Source: Sarcocystis neurona (Eukaryota; Apicomplexa; Conoidasida; Eucoccidiorida; Sarcocystidae). Taken from it: a stretch of DNA of 64,000 bases. The DNA lies in NCBI GenBank assembly GCA_000727475.1, contig KL647304.1:722272-786271 (forward strand), written 5' to 3'. Position numbers and translations under genes: made by a program. Shown here piece by piece: positions 49,301 through 59,791 of the stretch (its first letter is position 1; every line of letters starts with the position of its first letter). Under the pieces are notes generated by a model. That model was not told the origin of the DNA, did no database searches, and saw only the letters and a program-made list of their open reading frames with translations.

Positions 49301-52300
49301 TGAGGTGTACGTACACCGCATCAAAGAGAAACAGGGAGTTCACATTGAGAAAAGACAGAGAGGGCACAGAGGAACGGCGAAAGAACTGTGCAGCATGCGG
49401 AAGAGGTTATTTGACTGGCTGAATCTGGGCTTCATCAGAGAAGACTTCCCTCGACACAACCGCGGGAGTAATTATTTTAACTGCAGCTTTTCTGCTGCCT
49501 GCGGGGAGGTCGAGAAGTGGCCCGCTCAGCGGCAATTTGATATATTTCTGCTGGGGATCAGCAGCTGGAGAACGACGCATGCAGGGAGAGGAAAAGAGAG
49601 ACCCAAGAGTTCGAGAGCGTGAAAAAGTTTCCGCACGCGAAAGGGCCAGTCGCGCGTGCCCCGAAGGAAGAAGAGAGCGGAAATCGAGAACAGAGGAAGA
49701 GAGAGCGGATAGAGAGAGTTTGCAGAAAGAACAGGCAGAAGACGGAAAGTGAAACTTGAACTGCTGCACAAAGGCATCTGCCCTGTTTATATTCTCCGAA
49801 AGAAAAGAAGGCGACCGAGGAACAAGAAAATGAGGAAGACGAAGAAGGAGGAAAACTGGAACACGAACAACCGGCAGCAGAACTGCAAGTGGCACCTGCA
49901 AATAACACCGAGAAAATGAAAGAGAAGCTCCTTCTCTCGTCTCTTCCCTCCCTGTCTCGTCTCCCTTCTCCCCTGTCTCGTCTCCCTTCCCCCCTCTCTC
50001 GTCTCCCCTCTCTCTGGCTCGTGCTCTCTTGCTTTTCCGGTCTGTCTTCACTTCTTTTCCTTCTCCCTTTCTTCCTCTCTGTCTGTCTCTTTCAGTTCCT
50101 GTATATTTATACGTGGCACCTACATATATGCGGAAAATATATCCGGTGCGACGGTGCGTGCCGATTTCTTTCTTCTGCAGAGAAGTGCAGACGCTGAAGC
50201 GTGTACGCGGGAACTTCGGAAGTACGTTGCCGAAGCTTTTGTTCTTTCTTTTCTTGCGCATGCGAGAAGAATGGGGGGAAAAGTTAAACGAAGAAGGACG
50301 CCGAGAAAGTGGCGATAGAGAGAGGACAGCGACAGACGTGTGCGTGGGACCACACGCAGCCAGCGGAGGAGGACAAAAGAAGCCAGCAGAAATACTGCAG
50401 CAGAAAAGAGACGCCTGCTGCTGCTGCGACGTCAGCGCTGCTCTTTTTCTTCGGTCTCCTTCCTGTTTCTCAGAGGGCTGCTGCACGCCGACAAACACGT
50501 GGATGGTGGACAGCGCGCTGGAGTTCCTTTCCTCGATATCCGTATGTATACGCATGTGTTTGTGGGTGGGCGTGTGAAGAAGTAGGCGCGCGCGCATCCG
50601 CGTGCGGAAAACGTCCCGCTCTTCCTGCAGAATTTGGCTGCTGCAGTTCGCAAGCAGTTGCTGCCGGTGCCTCTGCCCTGTGTGAAGCTGCTGCTGCGAG
50701 ATGTCAAACTGCTGCTGCTGTTGCTGCTTCTGAATCTGCTGCTGCCGCTGCTGCTGCTCGAAGTCGTGAACAGGCCGCTGCTTCGAGTGCTGCTACGTAG
50801 GAAGCTGCGGTTGCTGCCGCGCTCCTGCAGCTGTTGCTGCCGCTATTTCTGCTGCTGCTCTGTTTCTCCTGCTGCTTCTGGTGCAGACTTACCTGACAGG
50901 AGGTTCGACGAGGAGCGCGCGGCGTCTCCATGTAGAGGCGGTCTTTTGCAGTTTCGAAGTAAAAAGAAGAAAGAGGAAAGTGAAGAAAGTGAAGGACTTG
51001 CCTTATCCCCTGCGCGTGGCACACACACGGACACACGGAGGCACATGCACGTGCGTCTCTTGCGCCTTTTTCTTCTCCCTGGTGGTCCTCTCTATGCACG
51101 TGTCCGTCTGCAGTCCCCAAGTCACTCCCATCTACACATATTCGTTTCTCTCTTTCTTTTACTATACATCTGTGCGTGTATGTTTCTCGCTCTATCTCGC
51201 TGCATATATACATATATATATATATGTGTATGTATATGTATATGTATGTCCCTGTCTGTATGTATCTCTCTGTCTCTATACCTATATATTTCTCGGCCTA
51301 CCTCTCTGTCTCTGTGTCTCTCTGTGTCTCTCTATCTTCGTCTATTTCTCCGTCTCCATGTATGTGTCCCCCCCTCGATACATCTCCCCTTCTATATACG
51401 GATATCTTTCTTGTTCGCTCTCTCTATATATACGCATATATATATTCTCCTCTACCTGCATGCGTGTCTTTCTCTATCTTTCTATCCATACCCACACCTT
51501 TCTACATATCCATATACATATGTGTGTATATATACATTTCTCTCTGTCCACATATATGTACATCCCTTTCCACCTTTCTCTCTCTCTCTCTATATATATA
51601 TATACATATATCGCTGTAGCTATCTATCTCTCTCTCACAGTATGTATCTCTGTCTATCTACATATATTATGTCTACATACATATCTCCTGCTCATATATA
51701 TATATGCATGAATGTATTGCCCATATATTATGTCTACATACATATCTCTTTGACTCTCTTTATATATTGCCTTTCCTGATGACATATATATGTGTGTATG
51801 AATGTACTGCCCTTCACATCTGTGTATCTCTCTCTTTTTGTCGGTATTTCTTCTGTGTGGTCTTCCCCGTATTTGCTTCTCTTCGGCTCCCTTCCCTTTC
51901 TGTACATCTGCTGCTGTCTTTCGCATCCACGAAATGCGCGCTTTTCTCTTCTCTGTATGTGTGAACAGGTGCAGCAAACGAAGAAGTGCGGGCCCAATTT
52001 TTTGTGAACGTCTTTCAACAAAACGTTACACACACATCCCCTCGATATATGCCGCCCCCACACACCCATATCCACACACATATATATACATATATATATG
52101 TACATGAATACATTCTTATTTACATATATATATATATATATATATATGTGCCGCGTGTAATATGTCAAAATTCGATTTACATATAAATATACACTTGTGG
52201 CTTACGTATGTATATATACGTAGGTAGGTATACAGATTGATAGGCGTCACTTATATATACACATATATGTGTACATATGATTCACGTACGTGTAGATAGC

Positions 52301-55300
52301 TGGGAGGAGACGGAAAGTGAAAAACGAGGAGAAGCGAGGAAGAACACCTTCGAATGTGTGAATGATATGTAAAAGTTCGCTCCTCATTACTTCATTGTGC
52401 CTCTTCTTCATCTATCAATCGATAGATATATACATGTGTAGTATCTGCATAGCTTTCATAGTATCTCTATACACCATAAAGACGCACACAAATGCTAAGA
52501 AACTATATATGTATACATACGTAACATATACATATATATAGATATATAATATACATGTATACGTATATATATGTACATATATGTCGTATATTTACACACA
52601 TACGTATGTACAACAAATACATACATACACACATATGCACATATATATATGTATATAAACTATATGTTTAATATATATATAAAATATACATATATACATA
52701 TGTATATAGATGTGTATATATGTACAGAGATAGTAGTAACATGTGCATGGGTAGAGGCACATTGAGCGATGAATTTATTTGCGTCTGTGGATGTGTGGAT
52801 ATGTTCAGGATATGAATTTGGGCGTGGAGGTTGTGTAGGTGGGCAACTCACCTTCTGAAAGTGGAGATGTTCATAAGCAGATCTGACGCCACGCGAGAGA
52901 GAAGAAAGAGAAAGAAGAAGTCGTCTGTCGACAAACGGCAACTTATCAAATGTCGGGGCATCCTGCAACAGCAACACCAGCAGCAATAGCACCAGCAACG
53001 GCAGCAGTCAAAGCAGCAACAGCAGCGGCCGAAGAAGAAGCAGTAGCGCAAGCAGCAGCAGCAACGACAGCAGCCAAAGCAGCAACAACAGCAGCAGCCA
53101 AAGCAGCAACAACAGCAGCAACAACAGCAGCAGCAGCTTCAATAACGGCAGCACCAGCAGCAGTGGTACCAGGAGCGCAACACGAGCAGCAAATAGTCAG
53201 CAAGCAAAAGCACACACGTGAGGCAAGAAAGCTTGTTCTGAATTTCTTCCTTCACCGCGACGCCGTCTCTTGTCTCTATCTCCTGAGTCTCTATCTTCTG
53301 ACTTTCTTTATCTCCCGCCCCCTCCTGTTCCTCCTCTTTCGCCTGTCCTTCGTTTCTTATAATTGTCACGTGGCGACGGTTCCGCGGCAGCCAGCTGCGC
53401 CGCCGGTGTGGAGCAGCTTCACCCACACATCTCCCCGTGCACGCAGACCAGGAAAATGCCCCCCCCTCTTCTTTTCGTCTGCCTCTCCCTTCGTTTCGGT
53501 GTGTCTCCCTTCCCTTGTTTCTCGCTTTCTGTATCTCTCTTTTCCTCTATGCATGCATGCATGTGCATGCACACGTACGTGCACATACATATATGTAGAG
53601 ACGCGTGCTGTCTTCACGCCTCTCTTTTTCTGTCAGCGACGTTGTTTGTGTTGCAGAAGTTTATGTAATTCACTTTCTCAAAAGAAACTTCCCGAAACCT
53701 GAGACACTTGCGTTGAAGTGTATATAGAGATATGCACGCATCCACATTTATACACACAGACAGAAAAAGAAAGACAGACACATAAAATATACAAAGGGAT
53801 ACAAATATGCGCAAGTACGCATATAACTGTCGATATATACAAGCGTAAAGATACACGTGTGTATCCACTCATATAGAGAGAGAGAGACGGAAACAACAAG
53901 GTGCACATATATGTATATGTATAGAGATACAACTATATACAAATGCGCGTATCCATCTATCTATCTGCTCACATATACATATATATATATATGCATATCT
54001 CGTGGTGATAGTATAGATCAATACAAACATATGTATATATATATAAACAAGACCCGGCGTATGTATATATGTATATATGTGGAGAGAAAGAGATAGAGAG
54101 ACATCACATGTATTTAGGGAGATTATTTTTGCATTTAAGTGGAAGAGCCGTGCTGCCGTTGCTAGTTGTTCCTAGCTTTTGGTTGCATGCAAGGTAGAAT
54201 AGAAGAGTGAAACGAGTTAGAGAAGAAGTATGCCACGTGGTGAGGAGGAAGAGGCGGCAGTACCTGCGGATGGAAGTGACGAAGATTGCCCAGAAGAAAG
54301 CGGAATGTATTGCGGAGACGGCCGTACGCCGCAGCAGCTTGGTGAGCGGCGTTCCCGCCGGAGACGGTCGCCGCAGGAGAAGCAGCAAGCGCAGCAGCAG
54401 AAGCAGGAGGAGGAGGTAATGAGGCAGCAGCAGCGGCAGCAACAGGGAGAGGGGGAGAAGGTGGAGCAACAGCAGCAGGAGAAGGAGGATGAGGAGGACG
54501 GGAAGGTTGCAGAGGTGGCATGCAGAGGTCGTTTGAGTAGTCCGACAAAGCGATGAAGAGTCGCAGCACATCTGCGCCGTAGAAAGGAAGTTTCAACGAA
54601 GAAAAGAGAGCGGGGCGAGGCGCAGGAGGAGGAGACGACGAAGAAGAAAGCGAAGGGAAAGGAGAAGAAACAGAAGGAAGCGAAGAAGCGGGGAAGAAGA
54701 GAGCTGGAGAGAAGACGTTGTTCCGGGATTTGCTCATTTTCTTGCCCTGCGCCATCGCAGCAGCAGCCGCAGCAGCAGGACCGACGCGCAGTCCGTCAAG
54801 CGAAGGGAACAGAAGAAAGATAGACAGACGCAGAGATAGGGGAAGCCGGGGGACGGGACAAAAACAGACGCGAAACGACGAGGGCAAAAGGGAGGGGAAA
54901 CTGGGAAAGGCCTTCGTGGAAGGACGCACAGGTGCATGCAAAAAAAAGACGAAGAAGTCTGCAGAGGAAGAGAAGACAGAGTGACGCACAAACGGTGAGG
55001 GAAGGGGGGGGGGGGGGGAAAGACCAGAGAAGAACACGTCAGAAGCAGCTTTTCGTCCTGCAATTATTACATAAATCAGCAAACAAAAAGAGGGGATAAA
55101 GAAAAGACAGCGAGAGAGAAACCTGTATACACACATATATATATGTATATATATACTCACGTGTGTTACCCATACAGGTTGCTTATATATACATATACAC
55201 ATATATACATGAATATATATATATATGTGGTAGTTTGTTTATAGGGAGTTAATAGAGGGATATATATGGAGAGGAGAACAGAAGAAGCAAGGGAAAGCAT

Positions 55301-58300
55301 GAAGGGGAAGATATGTGCTTCCACCCTATCGTTAGTCAAGTATTTCTACATATACACCCACACACATATATACATACATATATGCATATATATATAGTAG
55401 GAATATACATACATCGGTGGCAACCATTTGGTATATGTCGCTGTGCGTATAGCTACTAGATGTTCCGGTGTATGTACACCGGAAACTGCATCACAGACAC
55501 AGACCTGTATCAGTGTATATACTTCTATATACATATATACCTACATATGTACATATATACACATTTATACACACACATATATATATATGAAACTAGATGG
55601 AAAGAGAGAGATATATATACGTGCGTTTGGGTATATATTTACACACATACATATATATATATATACCTGCGTGTGTACATATAGGTACACATATACACAC
55701 ATATATATAATATGAAAGGTAGATGGAAAGAGATATATATACGTATGTATGGGGACATCCAAAAGGGCGAAGAAAAGAGAGGAAGTTCCGCCGAGAAAAC
55801 AACAGACCCCACACTTCTCGTACATCTATATATATATGAAGCATATATATATATACATACACGCAAATATATATATATATATATATATACACATCATACA
55901 TATATATATATATATATATAGGTATACATACACAGCTGTACGTACACACATACGTACATAGATATCTACATATAGCTATACATACACACCTACACATATA
56001 TGCACATACGTACATATATATATATATATACAGCTATCCACGTACACACATGTACACATATATATCCATATATATAGCTATACATACGCAGGTATACATT
56101 TACCCATGCGTCCATATGTGTATATATATATAGGTACACACACACATCTCTATATACACAGCTGTACATAAACAGCTATACACATCCACAGACGTACATG
56201 TATATACATCTGTATACATATATATGTGGACAGGGGTAGTGGCGCTCATGTGTGAGGACAGAGAAAAGGAGAAGAGGCAAATATAAAATTTGGAAGGAGA
56301 AGGAGATCGAGAACGAATTACTTCGTGATCGAGAGCAAATCCATGCGTCACAGCAACATCAAAAACCAGGTCCTCTTCATCGCCTTCGCCCTCCTCTTCT
56401 CGCTCGATTACGGGTCGCTTTCTCTTCTCTTTCTCCTCAACCTCCTTCTCCTTCTCGCTGGTGCTGCGGCTTCTGGTGCTGTTGCTGCTGTTGCTGCTGC
56501 TGTCGACGAAGCACGGCTCCTTCCGTCTCTCGTTAGTCGCAGCAGCAGCAGGAGGGGGACGCCAAGTTGCTGCCGCGTGGGTGAGCAGCATCGCTTGAAA
56601 CCACCCGCGGTGCTGGTCTGACCCTTCAACAACAAATGTCGCGAAGTCCTTCCCTTTTTTCCTCTCCCTCGTCTTATCTTCTGCTTGATTCTCCTCCTCC
56701 TGCAGCTGCTGCAGCGTCAGCTCCGGCAGCTGCTGCACCACACCTGCCACACTGCGCTGCTGTGTCCGGTGGCTGTTGCTGTTGCTGCTGCTGCCGTTGC
56801 CGCTGCTGGCGAAGACGACCGGCGGCGGTGCTGCTCCTTCCCCCGCCCTTCCTCCTCCTCCGCTGCTGCTGCTACCTGCTCGTGCTGCTGTTGCTGCTGC
56901 TGCTCCAGCTGCACTCCGAGGTCCCTCTCCCCGGCAGAATTCTTCTTCTCTTCTCGTTACGCTGCTGCTGCTGCTCCTCTTCCGGCCCACCTCCTCGTCC
57001 TTCTCCTGCCCCTCTTCCTTTTCGCTCCTCACTTCTTCTTTCTTCGGCGACGCCACCGCCGTTGACGACGTCGACTTCTGCTCGTTGAGCTGCCGAAGCC
57101 TCGCAGCAGCGGCCTTTCGCCAGACATGCAAAAATTGCCTCCCCTGCTGCCACGCGCACCCCGAGTCGAACCAGACGTCAACGGTAGCAGGTTCTGGTGC
57201 TGCTTCTTCTTCTTTCGCATCTGCCGGGGCGTCTGCTGCTCTTCCTGCTCCGGCTCCTGTTGCTGAAAGTGAGAGAGCTGCTGTTTCTGCGCCTGGGCTG
57301 CAGATAGAAAACGATCATTTGGAACGGCAGCAAAAACAGCCGCAGAAGCAGCAGTAGTGGCGGCAGCTGCAGCGGCAGCGGCAACCGCACCAGCAGGGGA
57401 AACAGCAGTGGCAGCAGCAGCGACAGCAGCAGCGACAGCAGCAGCAACAGCAGCAACGGCGGCGGCAACAATAACAGCGGCAGCAACGGCAGCGGCGGCA
57501 GCAACCGCAGCAGCAGCAGCAACAGCAGCAGCAGGGTAAACAGCAGTGACAGCAGTAGTGGCAGCACCGGCAGCAGCAGACCCGGATCGTCTGGAGGAAA
57601 CTTCTTTGCTGCAGCTCGGCTTCTTGCGCTGTTGTGTGGAAGCCGTGGCAGTAGCAGCAGCAGCAGCAAGGAAAAAGTGCGCTGGGCAATAAGAGAGAGT
57701 CTGGTGCTTTACGTGGAAGGCAGCGACAAAGCACCACCTCCGCGAGCAGCAACAGCAGCAGCTGAGATGCTGACGAAGAAACGTTCTCCTGCGGCTGCAG
57801 GACAGCAGCAGAAGCGACCGAAAGAGCAGCAGAAGCGACAGAAGCAGGAGCAGTGACGTAAACAGCAAACAGCAGCAGCAACGGAACAGGCAGCAGACAA
57901 TCTGAAGCCCAGCAGAAAGACGACAAGCACCAGCAGCTGCGGCAGCGGCAAGAAGAGAAGCAGCAGCAGGAAGAAGAGAGGCGGTAGCAGGAAGAAGAGA
58001 GGCAGCAGAGGAACAGGAGAAGTAGCAGCGGCAACAGGAGAGGCAGCAGCAGCAGGAGCAGCAGCAGAGGGAAGGGGGGACGCAGCAGCGGGAGCAGCAG
58101 GAGAAGTAGCAGAAGGAATAGGAGAGGCGGCAGCAGGAGCGGCAGGAGAAGCAGCAGCAGCGGAAGCATGAGCGACAGAGAAGACAGCAGCACTGGCAGA
58201 AGCAGCAGAGATATTCGTACGTCAGCGTGAGTTTTGTTGGCAGCTTCTGAGGCAGTGGCGAAGATGTGTCGATAGCGTCTGCGTAGCTGCTGCCTTGTTC

Positions 58301-59759
58301 CCGTGGCTGCTGCAGCAGCAGCAGGTTCTTCGGAGGCGGGGATGCAGCACCAGGATCCTCTGCTCCTCCTTTCTCTGCAGCAGCAGCAGCAACACTCCCG
58401 CCACTCTGGTCGGTGATCCGGCAGCTGCTGCTGTCCCTCTTGCTGCTGCTGTTTCTGCTGCTGCTGCTCCTGCTGCGAGACCTGCTGCTGGTGGGCGACT
58501 GGCGGGAAAGACATAGCGGCAGACCCCACACTCTTTGTCGAGAAATGCACCAGTGTCCCTGCCGACTTTGCAGCGTCGCTTTCATCCGGATGTACGCTGC
58601 GGAGTACGCACCGTCGCCCGTCCTCTGCTGCTCGTCTTCTTCTTCCTGCTGCTGCCGCTGTTCTACCTGCTGGTGCGGCGTGCGTGGGAAGGCAGCTGCC
58701 GTGGAGCAGGCAGCGGGAGGAGAATCAGCGGCAGCGGGCGGATCCGCAGCAGCGGGCGAATCCGCAGCAGCGAGCGAAGGAGAAGAAGAAGAGAAGGGCA
58801 GCCATTTGATGCGAGGAAGGACCCGCAGAACGCGAGGCAGCAGCGGCGAGAGACGAAGGAAAAATTGTCGCGTGGCTCGGCAAATCACCGGCTGCTTCGT
58901 TCGCCAGTCGAAAGGATATTGATGCTTCAAAGGCACCTGCATGCAGAAAATAAAATATAAATAACGAATAAAAGAAGTTCAACAATTCACCTGCAATTTC
59001 TTCGTAAACGCTGATTGAAACGTCATCCGTACATACATATACATATATGTATATATATGTGGATAGATGTAGATAGATAGATATATATAGAGAGATAGAT
59101 AGACACGTAGACAGATACATAGATACGCATAAATATAGATAGATAGATATACAGGTAGACAGATCAATAGACAGGTAGACAGGTAGATACACATATATAC
59201 ATATATAGACGTAAGATGTATATATATATATATATCTCTGCCTATATATATATATATATGGATAGAGAGACAGATAGGTCAATAGATAGCTACATAGACA
59301 GCTACGCCTATATATATATATATATATGGGAGAGATATGTATATTTATATATGTACATATATGTATATGTATCTATATAGCAGCCTCTATTTATATGTGG
59401 CACGTGCATGTAACCACCCCTACATATATATATATATATATATTCGATATATGTATATATTTCTATAAGAAAAGGAGAGTACCACAACTTCGTTCTTTCT
59501 GCCTCTCTCTCTCTGTCTGTTCATACATATATATACATATACATATTTATACATATATATATGTCCATTATCAATTAACCTAATGCGTACAAACAAGTAT
59601 AGATCACACGTTTATATATATACGTATAGATCAGATGTATATATATATGAAAACCTGTGTACATATATGTACACGTATAGACCACACGTATACATACGTA
59701 TACGTATTGGGCACATGTTTATAGACATACATATATTTATATATACACACTTATAGATC

Positions 59760-59791
<32 letters not shown>

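Noticed and set aside
50634..51779. 381-codon plus-strand frame
   Set aside because: It is Leu-rich CTG translation followed by CTCT/TATA repeats, and lies antisense to the IleRS exon at 51009-50893.
57029..58942. A 637-codon minus-strand frame taken as one exon
   Set aside because: Only its first 145 residues match IleRS. The rest is repeat translation, and the downstream DVWFDSG block is in another frame, so an intron must intervene.
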